Of a stretch of DNA of 64,000 nucleotides, positions 1 through 8,419 are shown in pieces. The notes beneath the pieces are model-generated. The model ran no database searches and was not told the origin of the DNA. It worked only from the letters and a program-made list of their open reading frames with translations. Origin of the DNA: Flavobacterium sandaracinum (GTDB lineage Bacteria; Bacteroidota; Bacteroidia; Flavobacteriales; Flavobacteriaceae); assembly GCF_004349135.1 (NCBI RefSeq), contig NZ_SMFN01000002.1, positions 1-64,000 on the forward strand. The letters run 5' to 3'. The position numbers were made by a program, and so were the translations under genes. The stretch's first letter is position 1; each line of letters opens with the position of its first letter.

Positions 1-204
1 TAGCGGTTTTTGACCAGCGTGGCCCGCCTACTTGGTATCTTGGCAGTAGCCAAAGTTCAATTCCCTGTAAAAAATAACTTTATGGGTAAGGGCAGGTGTG
101 CCCAATCCCGAAACTTCGGGAAAGAATATCAGGATAAAATTAGCCTGATTTAAACACCAAAAAAAAAGAGGCTCACTTGCCTCTTGAAATTCCCTCTATT
201 TTTT
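1..204. other. Hairpin-rich non-coding DNA at window edge
   Basis: No plausible gene is seen here. The stretch holds a row of short inverted repeats: TTGGC/GCCAA near 41-54, GGGCA/TGCCC near 90-103, TCCCGAA/TTCGGGA at 106-121, ATCAGG/CCTGAT near 129-148 and a terminator-like AAGAGGC/GCCTCTT at 166-185. It lies just outside the attC-like fold at 205-298 and could be the end of a neighbouring cassette or mobile element that continues beyond the window. Its identity is not recognised. Confidence 0.5.
163..187 (-). terminator. Rho-independent terminator, minus strand
   Basis: The stem AAGAGGC/GCCTCTT (166-172 with 179-185) is followed, read on the minus strand, by a run of nine T. It would end transcripts from the lipoprotein gene at 310-669 or from the integrase side. 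Confidence 0.7.
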
Positions 205-298
205 TAACGATAAGTGCATAGTTCCTGCCAATGTCCGGTTCCGTTCAACCGCGGGTTCATTGTTCGGCTTGCAGCCGCAACGAAACCCTAGCTGTTAG
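205..298 (-). other. attC-like structured site (candidate cassette recombination site)
   Basis: About 94 bp bounded by TAACG at 205-209 and GTTAG at 294-298, so the outer ends are inverse copies, as in integron attC sites. Inside are an imperfect stem at 253-288 (ggGTT...AACcc) and a second stem CGGTT/AACCG at 236-251. The 10-mer GTTAGCAGTA at 294-303 recurs inverted at 1884-1893 next to the palindrome by the integrase, so the two sites bracket one gene plus an IS. The fold and boundaries are visible; recombination activity is inferred. Confidence 0.4.
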
Positions 299-309
299 CA
301 GTAGTTTTT

Positions 310-669
310 TTATTCAGTAGTAAAACCTAAAATATCAAATTTCTTTTTGTTTGAATTATATTTTAATCTCACATTTAATTTTTGGATTCCATTAGTCAAT
401 ATTAAAACATTTTCGGCTTTAGAATCACCAAAAGGATAATCTAAGTCGCCATTTTGAACTTTTAATTTTAATTCAAGATTTTGTTTTTTAAATTCGATAA
501 TTTTTTCCTTTAAGCCTTTTCCAATATGTACAATATTTTCGGTTGAATCTGTTTTTGATAGATCTTTAGTAGTTAGGGCTTTTCCAACATTTAAAATTTC
601 ATTTTTAGGTTTTTCATTTCCACAAGAAACAAAAAAGATAAGAATAATAAGGATATAATATTTTTTCAC
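310..669 (-). CDS. Small hypothetical lipoprotein
   Basis: A protein of about 119 residues that I do not recognise. Choosing the GTG at 669 gives MKKYYILIILIFFVSCGNE, a compact lipoprotein signal peptide with lipobox VSC; a TTG 21 bases upstream is also in frame but places extra polar residues before the signal. The mature part is lysine-rich and predicted to sit on the periplasmic side of a membrane. The gene lies between an attC-like site just past its stop and the end of an IS30 element 20-30 bp upstream of its start, so its native promoter may have been displaced by the insertion. It looks like the single cassette gene of the left-edge region. Function unknown. Confidence 0.6.
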   Translation of the reverse strand: MKKYYILIILIFFVSCGNEKPKNEILNVGKALTTKDLSKTDSTENIVHIGKGLKEKIIEFKKQNLELKLKVQNGDLDYPFGDSKAENVLILTNGIQKLNVRLKYNSNKKKFDILGFTTE

Positions 670-689
670 AATTTTGGTAGGCGGTTTCA

Positions 690-1866
690 AGTTTTAATTG
701 CAATTTTTTTCTTTTTGCATTACCGTTTTATTTCCCGAATTTTTTTGGCAAAATTTTGATTTTTTGCCTTTTTAATTCGAGAATAAAACTACGTTATTTT
801 TTAGAATATTTGTCATTTTTTAAATAAAATTTTGGTTTATATACAATCTACTGATTGTGTTAAGAGGCGAGTCATATTCTAAAGTTTTTCTGTGTCTATC
901 GTTTAGTTGATTTTGCACTTCAACAAGTTGTTTTTTTGACACCAAACTGAAGTCAGTTCCTTTTGGAAAATAATCTCTAATTAGTCCATTTGTATTTTCG
1001 TTAGTTGGTCTTTCCCAAGGCGAATATGGGTGTGCAAAATAGACTTTTACTTTACTGTTTTTAGTAAATAATTTGTGCTGTGCCATTTCAGTTCCGTTGT
1101 CGTAGGTTAAAGATAATTTTAAATGTTTTGGGATGTTTGAAAATGCTTTTTCAAATGCTTTTCTGACCGATGTTGCATCTTTCTTTTTTAAAGGTACAAT
1201 GATTAAAAATCGAGTTGTTCTTTCAACCAGAGTTCCAATAGCACTTTCATGGTTTTTTCCTATGATTAAGTCGCCTTCCCAGTGTCCTGGTATTTCACGA
1301 GTTGTTACTTCTTCAGGTCTTTCATCAATACGAATTGGATCTTTTATTGTTGTTCTTTTATCAGCTCCTCGACGTACATTACCTCTATATTTTCTTTTCT
1401 GTCGGAGTTGTGAAATAAGCAGTTTTTCTACTTCACCTTTTGGTTGAATATATACATGATAATATATGCTTTCGTGAGATATTTGCATGGTTAAATCGAA
1501 TGGATAAAATTGTTTTAAGGCGTTTGAAATTTGTTGTGGCGACCAACGTAATTCTAAATGTGAATATACAAAATTTTTCAGTTTAGGATTGTTATCAATT
1601 TTCCGCTTATTGAATCTTTTATCCATAGACTTATTTACAGAGTCAGATAAGGCTTTTAATGCATTATAAGGTTCGTTTTTGAGTCTCTTTCTTTCACGAG
1701 AAATAGTACTTGGATGAACAGATAATTCATTAGCAATTTGAATATTTTTTTTGCCTAAAGCAATAAATTTTTCGATACTAAATCTGTCGATTTGATTAAG
1801 GTGTTTGAAAACTTTTTCCATGTTACAATTTTAAAGAAATTATCTTAAAAAATTGCATTAGATTCT
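690..1866 (-). mobile_element. IS30-family insertion sequence
   Basis: The element is defined by the transposase gene and by inverted ends: TGCAATTTTTT at 699-709 and its exact complement AAAAAATTGCA at 1847-1857, with weaker matching beyond. Outer limits are therefore approximate. No clear target-site duplication could be picked out by eye. Confidence 0.6.
820..1821 (-). CDS. IS30-family transposase
   Basis: Transposase of 333 residues, a normal length for IS30, that would cut and rejoin DNA at the element ends. The N-terminal region (about 10-50) holds a helix-turn-helix with VHPSTISRERKR, typical of IS30. The C-terminal integrase core shows the DDE triad in context: first Asp in HWEGDLIIG, second in LTYDNGTEM, and the Glu in NENTNGLIRDYF. 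The frame is intact from ATG at 1821 to the stop, so it may be active. It is inserted between a small lipoprotein gene and the palindrome that follows the integrase gene. Confidence 0.93.
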   Translation of the reverse strand: MEKVFKHLNQIDRFSIEKFIALGKKNIQIANELSVHPSTISRERKRLKNEPYNALKALSDSVNKSMDKRFNKRKIDNNPKLKNFVYSHLELRWSPQQISNALKQFYPFDLTMQISHESIYYHVYIQPKGEVEKLLISQLRQKRKYRGNVRRGADKRTTIKDPIRIDERPEEVTTREIPGHWEGDLIIGKNHESAIGTLVERTTRFLIIVPLKKKDATSVRKAFEKAFSNIPKHLKLSLTYDNGTEMAQHKLFTKNSKVKVYFAHPYSPWERPTNENTNGLIRDYFPKGTDFSLVSKKQLVEVQNQLNDRHRKTLEYDSPLNTISRLYINQNFI

Positions 1867-1883
1867 TGATTCTGCGGTAAAAT

Positions 1884-1964
1884 TACTGCTAACTTGTATA
1901 TATGCGCTACGCAGTAGCGCTTATCTACCCAAAATTGGGTGTATAGGCGCTACTGCGTAGCGCA
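1884..1964. repeat. 62-bp palindrome with boundary 10-mer (attI-like candidate)
   Basis: TGCGCTACGCAGTAGCGC at 1903-1920 is matched perfectly by its reverse complement at 1947-1964. Each arm is itself a palindrome (GCGCTAC/GTAGCGC), and the 26 bp between them form a further stem (TATCTACCCAA with TTGGGTGTATA, two mismatches). TACTGCTAAC at 1884-1893 is the inverse of the 10-mer beside the attC-like site. It lies just past the integrase stop codon, so it may be the recombinase's own site or a strong terminator-like fold; there is no T-tract. Confidence 0.6.
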
Positions 1965-1991
1965 TTGTTGACAAATATATAAATAATAAAT

Positions 1992-3038
1992 TTAGTACAA
2001 ATCATCAAATGGGCTTTTTATTTGTTGAATACTTTTTGTACTAACATGAGTGTATATTTCGGTTGTTTTACTACTGTTGTGTCCCAATAATTCTTGTATG
2101 TATCTTAAATCAGTTCCGTTTTCCAGCAGATGAGTTGCGTAACTATGGCGCAACCAGTGTAATGTTACAGGTTTTGTTATTTCTGCTTTTTGTAATGCTT
2201 GTTTTAGTACTTGTTGCAAGCTGCGACTGTCATAAGCATGACCTTTTTGTTGTCCTTCAAATAAATATTTTTCAGGTTTAAATAAAGTGTAATAGTCACG
2301 CAGCAAATGTAAGATCTTAGGACTCAAAGGTACAATTCTGTCTTTCTTGCCTTTGGAGTTTTTGAGCAGTACGATATTTCTTTTGGAGTCGATATGTATA
2401 GGTTGCAAAGCCAGTAGTTCACCACAACGCAAACCACAACTGTAAATCAACGAAAGCATCATTTTATGTTTTATATTGCTGTGTGCTTCTAAAATTAATT
2501 TCACTTCTTCTTTACTTAATACATTTGGTAATAGTTTAGAACGTTTTGGTCGATGAATTTTTTCAATTTCTATTTTGGTTTCACGAACGGTCTTAAAATA
2601 TAATTTGATGGCGTTTACGATTTGGTTTTGGTAGGAAGCAGATAAGTTGTTTTTTAGTATGTAGTCATTAGTGTAAATAATTACATCATCATTTGATATT
2701 TCTTGGATTGCTTTTTCTCGATAAAAAACCAAAAACGATTTTAATGCCTCGCTGTATGTTCTTATAGTGCTGGGACTATATCTTTTTGAGGATAGCCATT
2801 GTGTGAACTTTTCTATCTGTGCTATGCCTTCTAGAGAGGGTACGGTGTGCGATGCTGGTTTTATTTTAAATCGCAATCGGTTATTTTCTGTATCAGGCAA
2901 ATGCCATGCTACTAGAGATTGGCTCCATCGTGCGCCGTCAATTTGTTTGATTCGGGCAATGAATTCGACATTTTTTTCGAAATAAACGGCTATTCGTTTT
3001 TCGTTTTTGTGAGTGAGGAGTTTTGCAGACCAGTTCAT
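1992..3038 (-). CDS. Tyrosine-type site-specific recombinase/integrase
   Basis: A 348-residue XerC/D-like recombinase acting on DNA in the cytoplasm. Residues 1-65 form an extra N-terminal domain rich in aromatic and basic residues; a SAM-like core-binding domain follows (about 70-165: KFTQWLSSKRYSPSTIRTY). The catalytic domain (about 170-345) shows the Arg in YSCGLRCGELLAL, the Lys in SKGKKDRIVPL, HWLRHSYATHLLENG, LLGHNSSKTTEIYTHV with the nucleophilic Tyr. The IntI-specific insert of classical integron integrases is not apparent. It is transcribed toward the palindrome and the cassette-like segment at 205-1893, the reverse of the usual integron polarity. The 205-bp repeat array starts about 95 bp upstream of its start. 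Confidence 0.9.
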   Translation of the reverse strand: MNWSAKLLTHKNEKRIAVYFEKNVEFIARIKQIDGARWSQSLVAWHLPDTENNRLRFKIKPASHTVPSLEGIAQIEKFTQWLSSKRYSPSTIRTYSEALKSFLVFYREKAIQEISNDDVIIYTNDYILKNNLSASYQNQIVNAIKLYFKTVRETKIEIEKIHRPKRSKLLPNVLSKEEVKLILEAHSNIKHKMMLSLIYSCGLRCGELLALQPIHIDSKRNIVLLKNSKGKKDRIVPLSPKILHLLRDYYTLFKPEKYLFEGQQKGHAYDSRSLQQVLKQALQKAEITKPVTLHWLRHSYATHLLENGTDLRYIQELLGHNSSKTTEIYTHVSTKSIQQIKSPFDDLY

Positions 3039-3133
3039 ATGGAGCGAATTAAAAAACTAAAGATATTGATTTTTAATCTAGTAGCGGGAGCTGCTTAATT
3101 ATTTACAGTAAATAGATTGAGTTATGGTTGTTT

Positions 3134-4225
3134 ACCATATAAGTTATGTAAGTTTTGTGTTTGGTGTTTTTAATTATTTATCCTAAAAGTCATGTAAGTT
3201 TTATATCTATTGATGAGAGTGAGAAAAAATACCATATAAGGTGTTGCGCTTATATGACTTATATGTTTTTAATTGTTTATCCTATAAGTCAGGTAAGTTT
3301 TTGTTGTATCGTTTAGGTTTAGAAAGAGGCAGTGAATAGTGTTGCGCTTCTATGGCTTAAATGACTTATATGTTTGAATTATTTAACATATAAGTCATGT
3401 AAGTTTTATGCTTATTGATGAGAGTGAGAAAAAAGACCATATAAGGTGTTGCGCTTATATGACTTATATGTTTTTAATTATTTATCCTATAAGTCAGGTA
3501 AGTTTTTGTTGTATCGTTTAGGTTTAGAAAGAGGCAGTGAATAGTGTTGCGCTTCTATGGCTTACATGACTTATATGTTTGAATTATTTAACATATAAGT
3601 CATGTAAGTTTTATGCTTATTGATGAGAGTGAGAAAAAAGACCATATAAGGTGTTGCGCTTATATGACTTATATGTTTTTAATTATTTATCCTATAAGTC
3701 ATGTAAGTTTTTGTTGTATCGTTTAGGTTTAGAAAGAGGCAGTGAATAGTGTTGCGCTTCTATGGCTTAAATGACTTATATGTTTGAATTATTTAACATA
3801 TAAGTCATGTAAGTTTTATGCTTATTGATGAGAGTGAGAAAAAAGACCATATAAGGTGTTGCGCTTGTATGACTTATATGTTTTTAACTGTTTATCCTAT
3901 AAGTCATGTAAGTTTTTGTTGTATCGTTTAGGTTTAGAAAGAGGTAGTGAATAGTGTTGCGCTTCTATGGCTTACATGACTTATATGTTTTGAGATTTTT
4001 ATCCTATAAGTCAGGTAAGTTTTAGGTTTATTGATTAGAGTGAGAAAAAAGGCCATAAATAATATGTTATGCTTATATGACTTATATGTTTTGAGATTTT
4101 TTATACTATAAGTCATGTAAGTTTTTTGTTGTATCGTTTAGGTTTAGAAAGCGCCATGTACGGTGTTGCGCTTATATGACTTATATGTTTTGAGATTTTT
4201 TATCCTATAAGTCAGGTAAGTTTTA
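3134..4225. repeat. 205-bp tandem repeat array (R1 family)
   Basis: The marker AGAAAGAGGC or its variant recurs at 3321, 3526, 3731 and 3936, exactly 205 bp apart, and again at 4146 after 210 bp. Each unit has two half-elements. Half A runs about 3385-3473 in one unit, beginning AACATATAAGTCATGTAAG and ending CTTATATGACTTATATGTT, which are inverted copies with one mismatch. Half B (about 3486-3579) has diverged ends of the same kind. No gene is present; short open frames inside are by-products of the repeat. The first and last units are more degenerate than the middle ones. Confidence 0.92.
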
Positions 4226-4274
4226 GGTTTGTTGTTGTGTGTTGTATGGTGTACTGAAATGCTTTGGTATTTTT

Positions 4275-4421
4275 TAGCCCTGATGGCAGTGAAAATCCTC
4301 TGGCTAGGGATGGCTATTTTTTTTCTGGCTGCAAAGAGCGACCAGCGGAAGCTCCTTTGCCGCCTTGAAAAAAAAGCCACCCCAGGCAGAGATTGCAACG
4401 AACAGCAGGATTAGCTCCTAA
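4275..4421 (-). repeat. R2 dispersed element, copy A
   Basis: On the minus strand the element starts TAGGAGCTAATCCTGCTG, continues TTCGTTGCAATCT and ends GGATTTTCACTGCCATCAG then GGCT. These arms match copies at 37386, 52457 and 61937. The variable centre is the longest of the four: a long imperfect hairpin (CTGGCTAGGGATGGCT with AGCCACCCCAGGCAG, and inside it GCAAAGAGC with GCTCCTTTGC). It sits between the 205-bp array and dnaK. Confidence 0.8.
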
Positions 4422-4490
4422 AATGTCATCTTGTCAGATTTTTTTACGCCAATTTTAACATAAACTGACAATTTAATAGGTGGTTTTGTA

Positions 4491-4506
4491 TTGGCACAAA
4501 GATTGA
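4491..4506 (+). promoter_or_regulatory. Sigma-54-like promoter upstream of dnaK
   Basis: TTGGCAC (4491-4497), five bases, then TTGA (4503-4506) fits the sigma-54 pattern TGGCAC-N5-TTGC except for the last base. The spacing of the GG and -12 positions is correct, and a start about 12 bp downstream would leave a leader of roughly 45 nt before dnaK at 4562. Confidence 0.45.
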
Positions 4507-4561
4507 CTTATCGACCTCGAGTCATTAAAATGAATATACAATAAAATTAAATATATTAAAA

Positions 4562-6448
4562 ATGGGTAAAATAATCGGAATTGATTTAGGTACGACCAAC
4601 TCTTGTGTTTCTGTAATGGAAGGTAATGAAGCAGTTGTTATTCCTAATGCAGAAGGAAAAAGAACAACACCATCTATCATCGCTTTTGTTGAAGGTGGGG
4701 AAATTAAAGTAGGAGATCCTGCTAAAAGACAAGCGGTAACTAATCCAACTAAGACTATTGCTTCTATCAAACGTTTTATGGGACGTGGTTTTGGTGAAGT
4801 TTCGGCTGAAGCAAAAAGAGTTTCATACAGTATTGTAAAAGGGGACAACAATACGCCACGTGTGGATATTGATGGTCGTTTATACTCTGCTCAAGAATTG
4901 TCAGCTATGACACTTCAAAAAATGAAAAAAACTGCTGAAGACTATTTAGGTCAAACAGTTACCGAAGCGGTTATTACGGTTCCTGCTTACTTTAATGATG
5001 CACAACGTCAGGCTACGAAAGAAGCGGGTGAAATTGCAGGTCTTAAAGTAATGCGTATTATCAACGAGCCTACAGCAGCTGCACTTGCTTATGGTTTAGA
5101 TAAAAAAGGTAAAGATCAAAAAATTGCTGTTTACGATTTAGGTGGAGGTACATTTGATATTTCTGTTCTTGAATTAGGAGACGGAGTTTTTGAAGTATTG
5201 TCTACAAACGGAGATACTCACTTAGGTGGAGATGATTTTGACCATGAAATTATTGACTGGTTAGCTGCTGATTTCTTAACGGAAGAAGGTATTGACTTGC
5301 GTTTAGATCCAATGTCTTTGCAACGTTTAAAAGAAGCTGCTGAGAAAGCAAAAATTGAATTGTCTTCTTCTGCGGAAACTGAAATCAACTTACCTTACGT
5401 AACGGCAACAGCTTCAGGACCAAAACACTTAGTTAAAAAATTAACTAGAGCACAATTTGAAAAATTAACTGACGCATTAGTAAAACGTTCTATGGCACCA
5501 GTGGCTAAAGCGCTTAAAGATGCTAATTTAACAGTTTCTGATATTGACGAAGTGATCCTTGTAGGAGGTTCTACTCGTATGCCAAGAATTGCTGAAGAGG
5601 TTGAAAAATTCTTTGGTAAAAAAGCGTCTAAAGGAGTAAACCCTGATGAAGTTGTTGCAATTGGAGCAGCTATTCAAGGTGGAGTTCTTTCTGGAGATGT
5701 AAAAGATGTATTGTTACTTGACGTTACACCTTTATCTTTAGGTATCGAAACTATGGGTGGAGTTATGACTACATTAATTGAGTCTAATACGACTATTCCA
5801 ACTAAAAAATCTCAAGTTTTCTCTACTGCTGCAGATTCTCAACCAACAGTTGAATTGCACGTATTGCAAGGCGCTAGAGCAATGGCTGCTGATAACAAAA
5901 CGATCGGTCGTTTTAACTTAGACGGTATTCCACCAGCACCAAGAGGGGTTCCACAAATTGAAGTAACGTTTGATATTGATGCTAATGGTATCATCAAAGT
6001 TTCGGCAACTGACAAAGGAACTGGTAAATCTCACGATATTCGTATCGAAGCTTCTTCTGGATTAACATCTGAAGAAATCGAAAGAATGAAACAAGATGCT
6101 GAAGCTAACGCTGAGTCTGATAAAATCGCAAGATCTAGAGCTGAAAAATTGAACGAAGCAGATGGAATGATTTTCCAAACTGAAACGCAATTGAAAGAAC
6201 TAGGAGCTAAATTATCTGACGATAACAAAGTGGCAGTAGAATATGCATTGACTGAATTGAGAATGGCACACCAATCTCAAGATATTCCTGCAATTCAAAC
6301 GGCTCTTGACAACATCAACGCAGCTTGGAAAACAGCTACTGAAGCAATGTATGCTCAAGGTGAACAAGGTCAAGGCGAAGCACAACCTCAAGGGGATGCA
6401 GCTCAAGGAGACAATGTTGAAGACGTTGAATTTGAAGAAGTAAAATAG
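4562..6448 (+). CDS. dnaK: Molecular chaperone DnaK (Hsp70)
   Basis: ATP-dependent cytoplasmic chaperone of 628 residues, working with DnaJ and GrpE in folding of unfolded or stressed proteins. The nucleotide-binding domain opens with [11 protein letters not shown] and contains [26 protein letters not shown] and LVGGSTRMP; the linker and substrate-binding domain follow ([16 protein letters not shown]). The helical lid ends in a Gln/Gly-rich tail and [10 protein letters not shown], the conserved DnaK C-terminus. No dnaJ or grpE is adjacent, so it appears to be a single-gene unit. Upstream lies a sigma-54-like sequence; downstream a hairpin and the 117-bp terminator array. No CIRCE element is seen. 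Confidence 0.98.
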   Translation: MGKIIGIDLGTTNSCVSVMEGNEAVVIPNAEGKRTTPSIIAFVEGGEIKVGDPAKRQAVTNPTKTIASIKRFMGRGFGEVSAEAKRVSYSIVKGDNNTPRVDIDGRLYSAQELSAMTLQKMKKTAEDYLGQTVTEAVITVPAYFNDAQRQATKEAGEIAGLKVMRIINEPTAAALAYGLDKKGKDQKIAVYDLGGGTFDISVLELGDGVFEVLSTNGDTHLGGDDFDHEIIDWLAADFLTEEGIDLRLDPMSLQRLKEAAEKAKIELSSSAETEINLPYVTATASGPKHLVKKLTRAQFEKLTDALVKRSMAPVAKALKDANLTVSDIDEVILVGGSTRMPRIAEEVEKFFGKKASKGVNPDEVVAIGAAIQGGVLSGDVKDVLLLDVTPLSLGIETMGGVMTTLIESNTTIPTKKSQVFSTAADSQPTVELHVLQGARAMAADNKTIGRFNLDGIPPAPRGVPQIEVTFDIDANGIIKVSATDKGTGKSHDIRIEASSGLTSEEIERMKQDAEANAESDKIARSRAEKLNEADGMIFQTETQLKELGAKLSDDNKVAVEYALTELRMAHQSQDIPAIQTALDNINAAWKTATEAMYAQGEQGQGEAQPQGDAAQGDNVEDVEFEEVK

Positions 6449-6454
6449 GGCGGA

Positions 6455-6488
6455 GCGTTAAAAAACAGTTCTGTGAACTGTTTTAGCG
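6455..6488 (+). other. Stable hairpin at the dnaK 3' end
   Basis: AAAACAGTTC and GAACTGTTTT form a perfect 10-bp stem with a TGT loop, extended by GCG/CGC-type pairs. It lacks a T-tract, so it is more likely an mRNA 3'-end stabiliser than the terminator itself. Confidence 0.55.
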
Positions 6489-6512
6489 AACGAGCCAGCA
6501 GGTGCGCTGGAC

Positions 6513-7406
6513 TGTGAATCGCTTATCCCGATTTTTATCGGGATCTAAATAAGAGAAACCGAGTCAGTAATGGCTCGGTTTTTTTGTGTATTTGTTTTTC
6601 TAGCGTTGCTTTCTTGAGTACTAACTAAGTGTGAATCGCTTATCCCGATTTTTATCGGGATTTAAATAGGAGAAACCGAGTCAGCAATGGCTCGGTTTTT
6701 TTATGCATTTGTTTTTCTAGCGTTGCTTTCTTGAGTACTAACTAAGTGTGAATCGCTTATCCCGATTTTTATCGGGAGCTAAATAAGAGAAACCGAGACA
6801 GCGATGGCTCGGTTTTTTTGTGTATTTGTTTTTCTAGCGTTGCTTTCTTGAGCACTAACTAAGTGTGAATCACTTATTCTGATTTTTATCGGGAGCTAAA
6901 TAGGAGAAACTGAGTCAGCGATGGCTCGGTTTTTTTATGCATTTGTTTTTCTAGCGTTGCTTTCTTGAGTATTAAATAAGTGTGAATCGCTTATCCCGAT
7001 TTTTATCGGGATCTAAATAGGAGAAACCGAGTCAGTAATGGCTCGGTTTTTTTGTGTATTTGTTTTTCTAGCGTTGCTTTTTTGAGTACTAAATAAGTGT
7101 GAAACGCTTATCCCGATTTTTATCGGGATCTAAATAGGAGAAACCGAGTCAGCAATGGCTCGGTTTTTTTGTGTATTTGTTTTTCTAGCGTTGCTTTCTT
7201 GAGTACTAACTAAGTGTGAATCGCTTATCCCGATTTTTATCGGGAGCTAAATAAGAGAAACCGAGACAGCGATGGCTCGGTTTTTTTGTGTATTTTTTTT
7301 TCTAGCGTTGCTTTCTTGAGTACTAACTAAGTGTGAATCGCTTATCCCGATTTTTATCGGGAGCTAAATAAGAGAAACCGAGTCAGCAATGGCTCGGTTT
7401 TTTTGT
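6513..7406 (+). repeat. Eightfold 117-bp tandem array of hairpins/terminators
   Basis: The motif GCTTATCCCGATTTTTATCG or its variant begins at 6521, 6638, 6755, 6872, 6989, 7106, 7223 and 7340, always 117 bp apart. Each unit has a first stem (TCCCGAT/ATCGGGA) and a second stem AACCGAG...CTCGGTT followed by about seven T, a canonical terminator on the plus strand. Unit four has changes in the first stem. The last unit is cut after its terminator, directly next to the stop of blh. The first unit can end dnaK transcription; the others look redundant. Confidence 0.95.
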
Positions 7407-7412
7407 GCCTTT

Positions 7413-8309
7413 CTATTTTGTGGTTTGTTTTTTGCCAAACATTCTTGTTATAACCACGGCATGTGGAAAAGTGATGGCGGCCAAAAAAGAGAAAAATAAA
7501 GCATTGAATAGCTGCTCTTCTCTAAATATAAAATAAATCAGTGCAATCCCTATAATGGAGATGAGCCAGTAGACTCCTGCAGCCCTACAATAAGCAACAA
7601 AGTACGGAATAGTAAAGGAACCATTTAAAAACTTAATTTGGTCGATTATAGAAGGAATACTGTGCCACAAAACAAAGTAGATTGCAAATCCCCATATTAG
7701 ACTGGAAGATTTAAAAAGGATCGCAAAGAGCAGTAAAAAAAAGAATTCTACTAGTAATTTTTTTCTGATTTTTTCTGATTTCCAATAAAAATAGGCGCTT
7801 AAGCCTAGGAAAGCACCAACTGAAACCTGAAGTACTAACCAAAAGTAGGGAAGCGGCACAAGCACATTAGCTATTTTAAAGATGATGTTCTGTACTTGAT
7901 CGGTGTGAAAATTAAATAACAAGAGCAAAATAACAAATCCGTATAAAAAGTGGAACAGTACTAAGAGCCAAGTTGGAAAGTCTTGTTCTAAATTTTGCCA
8001 TTGCTGTTCGCCAAAATGATTGGCACTCACAATAATAAAGAGAAGGAGGGCGACTTGCGGGATAATGTAGAACAAAAGTATTCCTGCAAGAACAACCATT
8101 ACGTAATATCCTAGTATTTTAAATCGCGAATTGGAGTGCTTTGTCGTGTTTGTATTTTTGATTAAAAGCAAATCATTTGCGCCATGCAAAATTCCAAAGG
8201 TAAAGATCAAGAGGAAACCGGATAGTATTTGCATTTTTGTGGATAAGAAGGAATCCATCCATAATCCGAAAAAGCTTGCTACTATTGCGATATTTGAATA
8301 ATTTTTCAT
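7413..8309 (-). CDS. blh: Brp/Blh-type beta-carotene 15,15'-dioxygenase
   Basis: Integral membrane oxygenase of 298 residues that cleaves beta-carotene into two retinal molecules, supplying the chromophore for the rhodopsin encoded next to it. Several hydrophobic segments span the protein. The four iron-binding His typical of the family are in place: H42 in LHGANDLLLI, H98 in ANHFGEQQW, H216 in LWHSIP and H283 in FPHAVVITRMF. The gene is divergent from the rhodopsin gene with about 110 bp between starts. Carotenoid synthesis genes are not in the window. The ATG at 8309 begins a good first membrane segment. Confidence 0.9.
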   Translation of the reverse strand: MKNYSNIAIVASFFGLWMDSFLSTKMQILSGFLLIFTFGILHGANDLLLIKNTNTTKHSNSRFKILGYYVMVVLAGILLFYIIPQVALLLFIIVSANHFGEQQWQNLEQDFPTWLLVLFHFLYGFVILLLLFNFHTDQVQNIIFKIANVLVPLPYFWLVLQVSVGAFLGLSAYFYWKSEKIRKKLLVEFFFLLLFAILFKSSSLIWGFAIYFVLWHSIPSIIDQIKFLNGSFTIPYFVAYCRAAGVYWLISIIGIALIYFIFREEQLFNALFFSFLAAITFPHAVVITRMFGKKQTTK

Positions 8310-8381
8310 CTAATTTAATTATTGTTTAAAATTAAGCAAAAAATAATAAACAAAAATGTTTTTTTATCGTTTAACTTTTCA

Positions 8382-8389
8382 TACATTTG
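8382..8389 (+). promoter_or_regulatory. -7 box of the proteorhodopsin promoter
   Basis: TACATTTG fits the Bacteroidota -7 consensus TAnnTTTG and lies about 31 bp before the ATG at 8420. The -33 element is weak (a T-rich stretch near 8358). The TTG inside this box is in frame with the gene but is much better explained as promoter than as start codon. Confidence 0.6.
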
Positions 8390-8419
8390 GTTAAACAAAA
8401 CCATTTAAAATTATTTTTT

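Noticed and set aside
1..60. tRNA-like T-arm (GTTCAATTCC) at the left edge
   Set aside because: No acceptor or anticodon stem fits around it.
1992..3038. Classical integron integrase IntI
   Set aside because: The extra IntI-specific segment between the catalytic boxes is not seen; it is closer to XerC/D-like recombinases.
3134..4225. CRISPR array
   Set aside because: The repeat unit is 205 bp with no short repeats separated by unique spacers, and no cas genes are present.
4144..4414. Short open frames across the repeat array and R2 copy A
   Set aside because: They consist of repeat sequence in translation, with no start context or family features.
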